Shown: piece by piece, positions 32,919 to 41,764 of the stretch
How positions within the stretch are numbered: position 1 is the first letter of the stretch
Layout: each line of letters begins with the position of its first letter
NCBI RefSeq assembly: GCF_024519455.1
Contig: NZ_JALJRY010000009.1
Span: 153,068-217,067, forward strand
Length of the DNA stretch: 64,000 bases
Source: Streptomyces sp. STR69
Lineage (GTDB): Bacteria > Actinomycetota > Actinomycetes > Streptomycetales > Streptomycetaceae
Reading direction: 5' to 3'
Position numbers and translations under genes: made by a program
The notes under the pieces: generated by a model
What the model was told of the DNA's origin: nothing
The model's database searches: none
The model's input: the letters and a program-made list of their open reading frames with translations, nothing else

Positions 32919-33698
32919 ATGGGTGGCGAGAGCGCAACACGTACGGCCCCGCGTACCGGCGGTGGCACTGGCAAGGGCCCGGTGGGCAGCCGGACCGGAC
33001 AGCGGTTGTCCGGGCTGGCCGTCGCACTGGGCCTTGTGCTGTTCCTCGGCGGGTTCGGCTGGGGAGCTGTGGTCTACCGGCCGTACACGGTGCCGACCAG
33101 CTCCATGACGCCGACCATCGACATGGGCGACCGGGTGCTGGCGCAGCGCATCGACGGCAGCGAGGTGCGCCGGGGCGATGTCGTCGTCTTCACCGACAAG
33201 ACCTGGGTGACCAACGCGCCCGTGGTCAAGCGGGTCGTCGCGGTCGGCGGGGACACCGTCTCCTGCTGCACCAACGGCAAGTTGGTCGTCAACGGCAAGC
33301 AGATCGACGAGGGCTACCTCAAGGGGGGCGCGGTCGAGGACAAGACGATCCCGACGGTGAAGGTTCCCAAGGGCCGCCTGTTCCTGCTCGGCGACGAGCG
33401 CCAGGGCTCCCTGGACTCCAGCGCCCACCTCACGGACGTCGCCAGCGGCACCGTCGCGAGCAGTGCCGTGAACGCCCGCGTGGACGCCGTCGTATGGCCC
33501 ATGAAGGGCATGCTGGAGCGGCCCACCGGCTTCGAGGAGCTCGGCGGCCTCTCCCAGCCCGGCCCGCTGCGCACGGTCGTCGCCCTCATCGTCGCGGGCG
33601 CGGTGCTCGTCCTCGGCGGCGGCGCCTACGGCCCCGTCGCCAAGCTGCTGGCCGGCCGCCGCTCCCGGACCCGTACGGAGCCCGCCGGTGCCCGCTGA
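32919..33698 (+). CDS. sipZ: Type I signal peptidase SipZ
   Basis: A 259-residue paralogue with two membrane segments (LAVALGLVLFLGGFGWGAVV and TVVALIVAGAVLVLGGGAYG). Catalytic Ser in TVPTSSMTP, Lys in VVKRVVAVGGD; box E reads GDERQGSLDSSAH, departing from GDHR. The ATG is 78 bp after sipY. Overlaps the Nudix gene by 11 bp. Confidence 0.92.
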   Translation: MGGESATRTAPRTGGGTGKGPVGSRTGQRLSGLAVALGLVLFLGGFGWGAVVYRPYTVPTSSMTPTIDMGDRVLAQRIDGSEVRRGDVVVFTDKTWVTNAPVVKRVVAVGGDTVSCCTNGKLVVNGKQIDEGYLKGGAVEDKTIPTVKVPKGRLFLLGDERQGSLDSSAHLTDVASGTVASSAVNARVDAVVWPMKGMLERPTGFEELGGLSQPGPLRTVVALIVAGAVLVLGGGAYGPVAKLLAGRRSRTRTEPAGAR

Positions 33699-34227
33699 GG
33701 CCACCGAGGAGGGCGCGTACGGCGACTCGTACGAGGGCGGGCTGCGCAAGGTCGCCCGGGTGGTCCTCCTCGACCCGCAGGACCGCATCCTGTTGCTCCA
33801 CGGCCACGAGCCGGACGATCCGGCCGACGACTGGTGGTTCACGCCGGGCGGCGGCCTGGAGGGCGACGAGACGCACGAGGAGGCCGCGCTGCGGGAACTC
33901 GCGGAGGAGACGGGGATCACTCAGGTGGAGCTCGGCCCGGTGCTGTGGACCCGGACGTGCTCCTTCCCGTTCGCGGGCCGCCGCTGGGACCAGGACGAGT
34001 GGTACTACCTGGCCAGGACGTCCGCCACGGCCGACGGGGTGCCCGGCGCAACGGCCCTCACCGAGCTGGAGCGGCGCAGCGTCTCCGGAGCACGTTGGTG
34101 GACGTGCCGGGAACTGGAGCGGGCGCATGAGACGGTGTATCCGACCAGACTCGCCGAGCTGCTCCGCAGGCTGATCGACGAAGGGCCCCCGGCCGGGCCG
34201 GTGACCCTTGACACGGAAATCGTCTAG
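33688..34227 (+). CDS. Nudix hydrolase
   Basis: A 179-residue hydrolase of nucleoside-diphosphate-linked compounds. The Nudix box GGGLEGDETHEEAALRELAEETG matches GX5EX7REUXEEXGU exactly. WWFTPGGG precedes it and a C-terminal helix follows. Substrate unknown. The GTG start lies inside sipZ, so it is coupled to it. Confidence 0.92.
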   Translation: MPAEATEEGAYGDSYEGGLRKVARVVLLDPQDRILLLHGHEPDDPADDWWFTPGGGLEGDETHEEAALRELAEETGITQVELGPVLWTRTCSFPFAGRRWDQDEWYYLARTSATADGVPGATALTELERRSVSGARWWTCRELERAHETVYPTRLAELLRRLIDEGPPAGPVTLDTEIV

Positions 34228-34283
34228 GGGCGCACGGGACTGGCGCACAATGGTGGGATCGCACGGCTGAAGGGGAACATGCC

Positions 34284-34592
34284 ATGAGCGCCGAGGACCT
34301 CGAAAAGTACGAGACCGAGATGGAGCTGAAGCTCTACCGGGAGTACCGCGATGTCGTCGGTCTGTTCAAATACGTGATCGAGACCGAACGGCGCTTCTAC
34401 CTCACCAACGACTACGAGATGCAGGTGCACTCGGTCCAGGGCGAGGTGTTCTTCGAGGTGTCCATGGCGGATGCCTGGGTGTGGGACATGTATCGACCGG
34501 CTCGCTTCGTGAAGCAGGTCCGGGTGCTCACATTCAAGGACGTGAACATCGAGGAGCTGAACAAGAGCGATCTGGAGTTGCCGGGCGGCTGA
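34284..34592 (+). CDS. DUF2469-family protein
   Basis: A 102-residue conserved actinobacterial protein of unknown function. MSAEDLEKYETEMELKLYREYRDVVGLFKYVIETERRFYLTNDYEMQ and EVSMADAWVWDMYRPARFVKQVRVLTFKDVNIEEL are highly conserved across the phylum. Soluble, with no signal peptide. AAGGGG lies 10 bases before ATG. It precedes yraN, as in mycobacteria. Confidence 0.92.
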   Translation: MSAEDLEKYETEMELKLYREYRDVVGLFKYVIETERRFYLTNDYEMQVHSVQGEVFFEVSMADAWVWDMYRPARFVKQVRVLTFKDVNIEELNKSDLELPGG

Positions 34593-34652
34593 CGGCGGCT
34601 CTTCGCGGAGCACCCGTCGCTCGTGTGGGTGACGGAGTTCTCCACAACCACT

Positions 34653-34687
34653 GAACGGTCCACCAAGATCCACTCGGTGGACCGTTC
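34653..34687 (+). terminator. Terminator between the DUF2469 gene and yraN
   Basis: GAACGGTCCACC (34653-34664) and GGTGGACCGTTC (34676-34687) form a perfect 12-bp stem with an 11-base loop. Confidence 0.8.
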
Positions 34688-34720
34688 TGCGTGACGGTTG
34701 GCGCCGGAGGTGGTGCCGAC

Positions 34721-35083
34721 ATGAACGCACGCAGTGCACTCGGCAAGTACGGCGAGACGCTGGCCGCACGACGGCTGGTCGAGGCCGGGATGACGGTCCT
34801 GGAGCGCAACTGGCGCTGTGGCAGGACCGGCGAGATCGACATCGTGGCGCGGGACGGCGACGTCCTGGTCGTCTGCGAGGTCAAGACACGGCGGGCCGGT
34901 GCCTACGAGCACCCGATGGCCGCCGTGACCCCCGAGAAGGCGGAGCGCCTGCGCGGCCTCGCCGAATGCTGGATCCACGCCCACGGAGGCGCGCCACCGG
35001 GCGGTGTCCGCATCGACCTGGTGGGCGTGCTCCTGCCCGGCCGCGGCGCACCCGTCGTCGAGCACGCGCGGGGGGTGGTCTGA
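34721..35083 (+). CDS. YraN (UPF0102) endonuclease-fold protein
   Basis: A 120-residue restriction-endonuclease-like protein, function uncertain (Holliday-junction resolvase fold). LGKYGETLAARRLVEAGMTVLERNWRCGRTGEIDIVARDGDVLVVCEVKTRR shows the GEID and EVKTR catalytic elements. ATG preceded by GGAGG. Head of the yraN-comM-dprA unit; one base separates its stop from comM. Confidence 0.93.
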   Translation: MNARSALGKYGETLAARRLVEAGMTVLERNWRCGRTGEIDIVARDGDVLVVCEVKTRRAGAYEHPMAAVTPEKAERLRGLAECWIHAHGGAPPGGVRIDLVGVLLPGRGAPVVEHARGVV

Positions 35084-35084
35084 G

Positions 35085-36710
35085 ATGGGGTTCGCTCGTA
35101 CGTGTTCGGTGGCGCTGGTGGGCGTCGAGGGCGTGGTCGTCGAGGTCCAGGCCGACCTCGAACCCGGCGTCGCCGCGTTCACCCTGGTGGGCCTGCCCGA
35201 CAAGAGCCTCACGGAGAGCAAGGACCGGGTGCGGGCCGCGGTCGTCAACTCGGGCGCCGCGTGGCCGCAGAAGAAGCTGACGGTGGGCCTGAGTCCGGCG
35301 TCCGTACCGAAGAGCGGCAGCGGGTTCGACCTGGCCGTGGCCGCGGCGGTACTCGGCGCGGCCGAACGGATCGATCCCCGGGTGCTCGCCGACATCGTGA
35401 TGATCGGAGAGCTGGGACTCGACGGAAGGGTCCGCCCGGTCCGGGGGATCCTGCCGGCCGTGCTGGCGGCGGCCGACGCGGGGTACGAGCAGGTGGTGGT
35501 GCCGGAGTGCGCCGCCGCCGAGGCGTCCCTCGTGCCCGGGGTGTCCGTGCTGGGCGTCCGCAGCCTGCGACAACTGATCGCCGTACTCGCGGACGAGCCC
35601 GTCCCCGACGAGGAACCGGACGGCCTGGGACGACCCGACCCGCTCCTCGCCGGCCTGCGCATGCCGGGCACCGGGGCCGCCACGGGCATGCACAGTATGG
35701 GAGCGGCACACTACGACCCCGTTCATGACCTCGCCGATGTCGCCGGGCAGCACGCGGCGCGCACAGCGGCCGAGATCGCCGCGGCCGGCGGACACCACCT
35801 CTTCCTCGAAGGTCCGCCGGGTGCGGGCAAGACCATGCTGGCCGAGCGGATGCCCGCGATCCTGCCCCGGCTCAGCCGACAGGACTCTCTGGAGGTCACG
35901 GCGGTCCACTCGGTGGCGGGCCTGTTGCCTCCGGGCAAACCCTTGATCGACGTCGCCCCCTACTGCGCTCCGCACCACTCGGCCACGATGCAGGCCCTCG
36001 TCGGGGGCGGACCCCATATGGCGAGGCCCGGAGCCGTGTCCCTGTCGCACAGGGGAATTCTCTTCCTCGACGAGACCCCGGAGTTCAGCGGCCAGGCACT
36101 CGACGCGCTACGGCAGCCACTGGAGTCGGGGTACGTGGTGATCGCCCGCAGTGCGGGGGTGGTGCGGTTCCCGGCGCGGTTCCAGATGGTGCTCGCGGCC
36201 AATCCGTGTCCCTGTGGCCGCTACTCCCAGAAGGAGGACCTCTGCGACTGCCCGTCCACGTCGATCCGCCGCTATCAGGCCCGGATCTCCGGCCCACTGC
36301 TCGACCGGGTGGACCTGCGGGTCACGGTGGACCGCGTCACGCGGGAAGAGCTCAGCATGTACGGGGCGCGAGGAGAGACCACGGCGACGGTCGTGGACCG
36401 GGTGAGGGCGGCGAGGGAGCGGGCGGCGGCACGCCTCGCGGACACTCCGTGGCGCACCAACAGCGAGGTGCCCGGCCGTGAACTGCGCAGCCGCTGGCAC
36501 GCCGTGCGCGGGGCGATGGACGAGGCCGAACGCAGTCTGGAGCGGGGCGCGCTGACCGCGCGCGGAATCGACCGGGTCCTGCGTGTGGCCTGGACGGTCG
36601 CGGACCTCAAGGGGCATGACCGACCCGACGACACGGACGTGCTCCTCGCCCTGCAACTGCGCACCGGTGTTTCACGAGGTGCGCCGATGACCCTCGGGGC
36701 ACTGGTATGA
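35085..36710 (+). CDS. comM: ComM/YifB Mg-chelatase-like ATPase
   Basis: A 541-residue AAA+ protein; in Vibrio ComM is a branch-migration helicase for natural transformation. N-terminal Lon-protease-like fold (VVVEVQADLEPGVAAFTLVGLPDKSLTESKDRV), Walker A GPPGAGKTMLAERM (about 242-255), Walker B ILFLDETPEF, and the CPCG...CDCP cysteine cluster of the family, with a C-terminal helical Mg-chelatase domain. Overlaps dprA by four bases. Confidence 0.94.
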   Translation: MGFARTCSVALVGVEGVVVEVQADLEPGVAAFTLVGLPDKSLTESKDRVRAAVVNSGAAWPQKKLTVGLSPASVPKSGSGFDLAVAAAVLGAAERIDPRVLADIVMIGELGLDGRVRPVRGILPAVLAAADAGYEQVVVPECAAAEASLVPGVSVLGVRSLRQLIAVLADEPVPDEEPDGLGRPDPLLAGLRMPGTGAATGMHSMGAAHYDPVHDLADVAGQHAARTAAEIAAAGGHHLFLEGPPGAGKTMLAERMPAILPRLSRQDSLEVTAVHSVAGLLPPGKPLIDVAPYCAPHHSATMQALVGGGPHMARPGAVSLSHRGILFLDETPEFSGQALDALRQPLESGYVVIARSAGVVRFPARFQMVLAANPCPCGRYSQKEDLCDCPSTSIRRYQARISGPLLDRVDLRVTVDRVTREELSMYGARGETTATVVDRVRAARERAAARLADTPWRTNSEVPGRELRSRWHAVRGAMDEAERSLERGALTARGIDRVLRVAWTVADLKGHDRPDDTDVLLALQLRTGVSRGAPMTLGALV

Positions 36711-37867
36711 CCGCGCACGAGGACCCGGGCGACGAGTTCCACGCCCGCGTCCTCCTCGCCCGGGTCGTCGAACCCGGCGACGAAGTGGCCGGTCGGTGGA
36801 TTCGTGAGCTGGGAGCCGTGGAAGTGGCCCGGCGGCTGTGGGACGGACGGCCGCAGCTCACCGGGGTCACCGACAAACGGTGGGCCGGGCTGTGCGCGCG
36901 GGCCGAGTCGGTAGAGCCGGGCCGGGACCTGGAGGTGGCCCGGGAGGCCGGGGTGCGGTTCGTGTGCCCCGGTGACACCGAGTGGCCCGCCCAGCTAGAC
37001 GACCTCGGGGACGCACGGCCCGTCGGACTGTGGGTGCGCGGCCGGCCCAGCCTGCGGGTGTGGGCGCTCAAGTCCGTCGCCGTCGTCGGCGCCCGCGCCT
37101 GCACCGAGTACGGCGCCCACATGGCGGCCACCCTTGCCGCCGGCCTCGCCGAGGACGGCTGGGTGGTCGTGTCCGGCGGTGCCTACGGAGTCGACGGTGC
37201 CGCACATCGCGGCGCCCTCGGCGCGGGCGGTGCCACCGTCGCCGTGCTCGCCTGTGGAGTGGACCGGCCCTACCCGCGCGGCCACGCCCAGTTGATCGGC
37301 AGGATCGCCGAACAGGGGCTCGTGGTGGGCGAGTTGCCGCCCGGTGAGCATCCGACATCGAGCAGGTTCATCCTCCGGAACCGGGTGATCGCCGCGCTCA
37401 CCAGGGGCACCGTGGTGGTCGAGGCCGCGTATCGCAGCGGATCGCTCGTCACGGCCCGGGCGGCGCAGCGGTTGGGGCGCCACACCATAGGAGTGCCCGG
37501 CCCGGCCACCAGCGGGCTGTCCGCCGGTGTGCACGAACTCCTGCGCGGGAACGCGGTGCTGGTCACCGACGCCGCCGAAGTCGTCGAACTGGTCGGTGAC
37601 ATGGGCGAACTGGCCCCGGACAGGCGCGGACCGGTGCTCCCGCGCGACCTGTTGGAACCGGCCGCCCGCCGCATTCTCGCCGCCCTCCCCGGCAACAGGG
37701 TGGCAGCGGTGCGGGAGATCGCCCGGGGTGCGCAGACCACGGAGGACGACGCGGTCGCGAGACTGTACGAACTCCGAGCACTTGGTTACGTCGAACGACA
37801 CGGCGACGGCTGGAAGTTGACACGCCAGGCGATGATCTCGGTCCGGCCGGATCGGGGGCGCCGCTGA
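36707..37867 (+). CDS. dprA: DNA processing protein DprA
   Basis: A 386-residue Rossmann-fold protein that loads RecA on incoming ssDNA. SVAVVGARACTEYG, VVVSGGAYGVDGAAHRGAL, RFILRNRVIAALTRGTVVVEA and LVTARAAQRLGRHTIGVPGP are family motifs. A C-terminal winged helix (LEPAARRILAALPGNRVAAVREIARG) is present. Streptomyces are not known to be naturally competent, so the role of this conserved pair with comM is open. Confidence 0.95.
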   Translation: MTAHEDPGDEFHARVLLARVVEPGDEVAGRWIRELGAVEVARRLWDGRPQLTGVTDKRWAGLCARAESVEPGRDLEVAREAGVRFVCPGDTEWPAQLDDLGDARPVGLWVRGRPSLRVWALKSVAVVGARACTEYGAHMAATLAAGLAEDGWVVVSGGAYGVDGAAHRGALGAGGATVAVLACGVDRPYPRGHAQLIGRIAEQGLVVGELPPGEHPTSSRFILRNRVIAALTRGTVVVEAAYRSGSLVTARAAQRLGRHTIGVPGPATSGLSAGVHELLRGNAVLVTDAAEVVELVGDMGELAPDRRGPVLPRDLLEPAARRILAALPGNRVAAVREIARGAQTTEDDAVARLYELRALGYVERHGDGWKLTRQAMISVRPDRGRR

Positions 37868-38150
37868 CCGAGTGTGTTCGGCCGTCCGGGGGAACCCCGA
37901 CACCCTTGGGAATTCCCGCAGTTGGCGCATTCGGATGATCACGCACAGCGATCGGGGCGACCCGTTCCCGCACCATGTCGAACGCGTTCGTGGCCGGTCC
38001 GGGCCCTGGACTTCGCGCACCGCGACACTCCAGTCACGCTACGCTCACGGGGATTCCGGCACAGACCGGCAAACAGACTGGTAACTCCCCATTACTCCGA
38101 CAGCTCACCCAGGCACCCCCACTTCACGGCAGAACGGCACAAGGCGACGA

Positions 38151-38993
38151 ATGCCTCAGCACACCTCCGGGTCCGACCGGGCGGCGATCCCCCCAGCCGC
38201 CCGCGACGGTGGCAGCGTCCGGCCGCCCGCTCCCTCGACGCTCGACGAGCTGTGGCGGTCGTACAAGACGACGGGCGACGAGCGGCTGCGTGAGCAGCTG
38301 ATCCTGCACTACTCGCCGCTCGTGAAATACGTCGCGGGACGGGTGAGCGTCGGGCTGCCGCCCAACGTCGAGCAGGCGGACTTCGTGTCGTCGGGGGTGT
38401 TCGGACTGATCGACGCCATCGAGAAGTTCGACATCGAGCGGGAGATCAAGTTCGAGACGTACGCGATCACCCGCATCCGGGGCGCGATGATCGACGAGTT
38501 GCGCGCGCTGGACTGGATCCCGCGCTCGGTGCGGCAGAAGGCGCGGAACGTGGAGCGGGCGTACGCCACGCTGGAGGCGCGGCTCAGGCGCACCCCCAGC
38601 GAGGGCGAGGTGGCCGCCGAGATGGGCATCGCGGTGGACGAACTCCACGCCGTCTTCAGCCAGTTGTCGCTGGCCAACGTGGTCGCCCTGGAGGAACTGC
38701 TGCACGCCGGCGGCGAGGGCGGCGACCGACTCAGCCTGATGGACACCCTGGAGGACACCGCCGCCGACAACCCGGTGGAGGTGGCGGAGGGGCGGGAGTT
38801 GCGGCGGTTCCTGGCGCGGGCGATCAACACGTTGCCCGAGCGGGAGAAGACCGTCGTCACGCTCTACTACTACGAGGGGCTGACCCTCGCCGAGATCGGC
38901 AACGTGCTCGGGGTGACCGAGAGCCGGGTCAGCCAGATCCACACCAAGTCCGTGCTGCAACTGCGCGCCAAGCTGGCGAGTTTCGGCCGCTGA
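38151..38993 (+). CDS. whiG: Sporulation sigma factor WhiG (FliA family)
   Basis: A 280-residue sigma-28-type factor that commits aerial hyphae to sporulation, activating whiH and whiI. Region 2 (YSPLVKYVAGRVSVGLPPNVEQADFVSSGVFGLIDAIEKFD), 3 (RRTPSEGEVAAEMGI) and 4 (LPEREKTVVTLYYYEGLTLAEIGNVLGVTESRVSQIHTKS) are complete. AAGG precedes the ATG. The 283-bp region upstream holds TACGCT near 38040 as a possible -10, unproven. Confidence 0.97.
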   Translation: MPQHTSGSDRAAIPPAARDGGSVRPPAPSTLDELWRSYKTTGDERLREQLILHYSPLVKYVAGRVSVGLPPNVEQADFVSSGVFGLIDAIEKFDIEREIKFETYAITRIRGAMIDELRALDWIPRSVRQKARNVERAYATLEARLRRTPSEGEVAAEMGIAVDELHAVFSQLSLANVVALEELLHAGGEGGDRLSLMDTLEDTAADNPVEVAEGRELRRFLARAINTLPEREKTVVTLYYYEGLTLAEIGNVLGVTESRVSQIHTKSVLQLRAKLASFGR

Positions 38994-39085
38994 CCAAGTC
39001 GTACGGCCGCTTCGACCTCGCAGAATCGTGACTGCATGGCTCCTGTCACTCCCGCCGGGGGTGGACCGTCCGTAGAGTGGTTGAC

Positions 39086-39667
39086 GTGCCAAGGATTCGA
39101 GCGGCCTCCGTGGCCGAGCACCGGTCGATGCAGCGAGCCGCCCTGCTGGACGCGGCTCGTTCCCTGCTGTCCGAGGGCGGGACGGAGGCGCTGACCTTCC
39201 CGGCCCTGGCCGAGCGGACGGGGCTCGCACGGTCCTCCGTGTACGAGTACTTCCGCTCCCGGGCCGCCGTCGTCGAGGAACTCTGCGCGGTCGACTTCCC
39301 CCTCTGGGCGGCGGATGTGTCGGCGGCGATGGAGCGGGCCGGCTCCGCCGAGGGCAAGGTCGAAGCGTATGTGCGGCAGCAGCTGGCCCTGGTCGGGGAC
39401 CGGCGGCATCGGGCTGTGGTTGCCATCTCGGCGAGTGAACTGGACGCCGGGGCGCGGGAGAAGATCCGGGCCGCGCATGGTGGGCTGGTCGCGATGATCG
39501 TTGAGGCGCTGGCGGAGATGGGGCATGCGGAGCCGCGGCTGGCGGCGATGTTGCTTCAGGGGGTTGTCGATGCGGCTGTGCGGCGGATCGAGCTCGGGGC
39601 TGCGGAGGATCCTTCGGTGATCACTGAGGCTGCGGTGAGTATGGCTTTGCGGGGTGTCTCGGGTTGA
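39086..39667 (+). CDS. TetR-family transcriptional regulator
   Basis: A 193-residue repressor-type protein. The N-terminal HTH (AALLDAARSLLSEGGTEALTFPALAERTGLARSSVYEYFRSRAAVVEEL) is typical; the ligand domain is of unknown specificity. GTG at 39086 sits seven bases after TAGAGT (39073-39078), with no Shine-Dalgarno, so a leaderless mRNA is plausible; GTG at 39077 is the alternative start. The 3' end overlaps the convergent M23 gene by 47 bp. Confidence 0.9.
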   Translation: MPRIRAASVAEHRSMQRAALLDAARSLLSEGGTEALTFPALAERTGLARSSVYEYFRSRAAVVEELCAVDFPLWAADVSAAMERAGSAEGKVEAYVRQQLALVGDRRHRAVVAISASELDAGAREKIRAAHGGLVAMIVEALAEMGHAEPRLAAMLLQGVVDAAVRRIELGAAEDPSVITEAAVSMALRGVSG

Positions 39668-40328
39668 GTTGTCGGCTGCGGGCCGGTGGGGGCCGGGCGC
39701 GCCCCGCGGCGGAGCTGCAAATCGATACAGCCCCGCGCCCCTGAAGGGGCGCTCCAAGCACCGGCAGCAAGCGTGATGGGCCGCTGTTCAGCAGCCACGG
39801 CGGCAGTAGCCCCAGCGGGTCCAAGTACACCTCCCCTCTCAGCAAGCCCCAGTGCACGCACGAAGTCGCGCCGCAGTGCGAGCCTGTGAGCTCCACTGTT
39901 CCCACCACCTCGCCCGCCTCCACCTCGTCCCCCTTCTTCACCGTCGCGCTCACCGGCTCGTAGGTCGTGCGGAGATCCGTCCCCGTCAGTTCGACCGATA
40001 CGACACCCTTCCCCGCCACCCGGCCCGCGAACGACACCCGTCCCGCCGCCACCGCCCGTACCGGAGCGCCCGCCGAGGTCGCCAGGTCCACGCCTCGGTG
40101 GCCACGGGTGTAGAGCGTCGCCGGGGGCTCCCAGGCTCGTAGGACCAAGGGGTGGGAACCGACGGGCCAGGTGCGGGCGATGGCCGGTACGGGAGGGGGT
40201 GGGACGCCGGCCGGTGTCGGCGGAGGGGTGTCGTCCGCCTGGGCCGCGCAGGTCAGCAGGGTCAGGAAGAGGGCCAGCGCCAAGCCCAGTGCGGTGTGCG
40301 GATGTCGCAGGTGTCGTCGTGTTCGCAT
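39621..40328 (-). CDS. Secreted M23 (LytM) peptidase-family protein
   Basis: A 235-residue exported protein. Signal peptide ALGLALALFLTLLTCAAQA; Pro-rich linker; M23 domain with HRGVDLAT (HxxxD), VRAVAAGRVSFAGRVAGKGVVSVEL and HCGATSCVHWGLLRG near the third ligand. It may hydrolyse peptidoglycan cross-links, or be a non-catalytic regulator. Odd: after LLPPWLLNSGPSRLLP the last 50 residues come from a copy of the dispersed hairpin repeat and from the antisense of tetR. Divergent from rpsB. Confidence 0.88.
   Translation of the reverse strand: MRTRRHLRHPHTALGLALALFLTLLTCAAQADDTPPPTPAGVPPPPVPAIARTWPVGSHPLVLRAWEPPATLYTRGHRGVDLATSAGAPVRAVAAGRVSFAGRVAGKGVVSVELTGTDLRTTYEPVSATVKKGDEVEAGEVVGTVELTGSHCGATSCVHWGLLRGEVYLDPLGLLPPWLLNSGPSRLLPVLGAPLQGRGAVSICSSAAGRARPPPARSRQLNPRHPAKPYSPQPQ
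39667..39757. repeat. Dispersed hairpin repeat, long variant
   Basis: GCGCCCC-TGAA-GGGGCGC (39736-39753) followed on the minus strand by GGGGCTGTATCGATTTG and GCTCCGCCGCGGGG, then CCCACCGGCCCGCAGCCGAC. This is a longer form of the copies near 6.3 and 12.7 kb. It encodes part of the M23 C-terminus. Confidence 0.75.
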
Positions 40329-40609
40329 GGCACAAACCGTGCCGTATCCGTGTCGATCATGGCTGGGACCTGTGGACCGCCGGGTGCTTGTGGACAACGG
40401 CGTCACCCGGTACCTCGCGGGTCCCGTACACTTCCTTTGGCGATCCGGGTCACCGGGTCGACTTCGCACGCCCCGACATCCGGTCCTCCGTCGAGAGACG
40501 AAATCCGGTGTCAGCGCTCCTCGGTCCTCTGGGCACGCGCACGTGGGCGTCAGGCGCGAGTGCCGTCCCGGTGCTCGCGGCACAACCGAGAAAATCAAGG
40601 AGAACGGCC

Positions 40610-41569
40610 ATGGCCGTCGTCACGATGCGGGAGCTGCTGGAAAGCGGCGTCCACTTCGGTCACCAGACCCGTCGTTGGAACCCGAAGATGAAGCGCTTCA
40701 TCTTCACGGAGCGCAACGGCATCTACATCATCGACCTGCTCCAGTCGCTGTCGTACATCGACCGCGCCTACGAGTTCGTCAAGGAGACCGTCGCCCACGG
40801 CGGCACGGTCATGTTCGTCGGCACGAAGAAGCAGGCGCAGGAGGCCATCGCCGAGCAGGCCACCCGCGTCGGCATGCCCTACGTCAACCAGCGCTGGCTG
40901 GGCGGCATGCTCACCAACTTCTCCACCGTCTACAAGCGTCTGCAGCGCCTCAAGGAGCTCGAGCAGATCGACTTCGAGGACGTCGCCGCGTCCGGTCTCA
41001 CCAAGAAGGAGCTTCTCGTGCTGTCGCGCGAGAAGGCCAAGCTGGAGAAGACCCTCGGTGGTATCCGCGAGATGTCCAAGGTTCCCAGCGCCGTCTGGAT
41101 CGTGGACACCAAGAAGGAGCACATCGCGGTCGGTGAGGCCCGGAAGCTCAACATTCCGGTCGTCGCCATCCTCGACACGAACTGCGACCCCGACGAGGTC
41201 GACTACAAGATCCCGGGCAACGACGACGCGATCCGCTCCGTCACCCTGCTCACCCGCGTGATCGCCGACGCCGTCGCCGAGGGCCTCATCAGCCGCTCCG
41301 GTGTCGCCGCCGAGGCCAAGGGTGACAAGGCCGCCGGCGAGCCGCTCGCCGCGTGGGAGCGCGACCTGCTCGAAGGCGAGAAGAAGGCTGACGAGGCCCC
41401 GGCCGCCGACGCCGAGGTGCAGACCTCCGCCGAGACGGAGAAGGTCGCCGACGCCGAGCAGGCCGACGAGGTTCCCGCCGCCGAGGTCGAGGCTCCTGCC
41501 GCCGAGGCCGCTCCGGTCGCCGAGGCCGAGGTCGAGGCCGCTCCGGTCGCCGACGCCGAGCAGGCCTGA
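40610..41569 (+). CDS. rpsB: 30S ribosomal protein uS2
   Basis: A 319-residue ribosomal protein. MAVVTMRELLESGVHFGHQTRRWNPKMKRFIFTERNGIYIIDL and PVVAILDTNCDPDEVDYKIPGNDDAIRS are diagnostic. The last 60 residues are an acidic Ala/Glu/Val repeat tail common in Streptomyces. AAGGAG at 40597-40602. First gene of rpsB-tsf; the stop is tandemly duplicated. Confidence 0.97.
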   Translation: MAVVTMRELLESGVHFGHQTRRWNPKMKRFIFTERNGIYIIDLLQSLSYIDRAYEFVKETVAHGGTVMFVGTKKQAQEAIAEQATRVGMPYVNQRWLGGMLTNFSTVYKRLQRLKELEQIDFEDVAASGLTKKELLVLSREKAKLEKTLGGIREMSKVPSAVWIVDTKKEHIAVGEARKLNIPVVAILDTNCDPDEVDYKIPGNDDAIRSVTLLTRVIADAVAEGLISRSGVAAEAKGDKAAGEPLAAWERDLLEGEKKADEAPAADAEVQTSAETEKVADAEQADEVPAAEVEAPAAEAAPVAEAEVEAAPVADAEQA

Positions 41570-41602
41570 CCCTCCGGCCAACGGCCTGACCTTCCGGGCC
41601 AA
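41563..41602 (+). repeat. 20-bp tandem duplication over the rpsB stop codon
   Basis: GGCCTGACCCTCCGGCCAAC (41563-41582) is followed directly by GGCCTGACCTTCCGGGCCAA (41583-41602). They differ by one substitution and one base insertion. The second TGA is out of frame. Confidence 0.85.
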
Positions 41603-41619
41603 AGGGCTGAGCTGAAGTG

Positions 41620-41652
41620 ACGGCGGGTGGTGCCGACCGCGCCACCCGCCGT
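41620..41652 (+). terminator. Hairpin in the rpsB-tsf interval
   Basis: ACGGCGGGTGG pairs with CCACCCGCCGT across 11 bases. Probably an attenuator setting the S2 to EF-Ts ratio, as in other bacteria. Confidence 0.6.
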
Positions 41653-41764
41653 TCACTCACAGCCCCTAGATCTTCGTAGCCCGTAGATCTTTGGCGGGAG
41701 CCCGCTCACCACGCGGCCGCCGCCGACTTCGAGACTTCGAACTCCGAGAAGAGATTTCCAGATC

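Noticed and set aside
31803..33920. 705-codon antisense frame over sipY, sipZ and the Nudix gene
   Set aside because: No recognisable domain; a shadow of three well-defined genes.
38985..39025. CGGCCGCT repeat around the whiG stop
   Set aside because: The copies are separated by a spacer and diverged, so it is not a clear tandem duplication.
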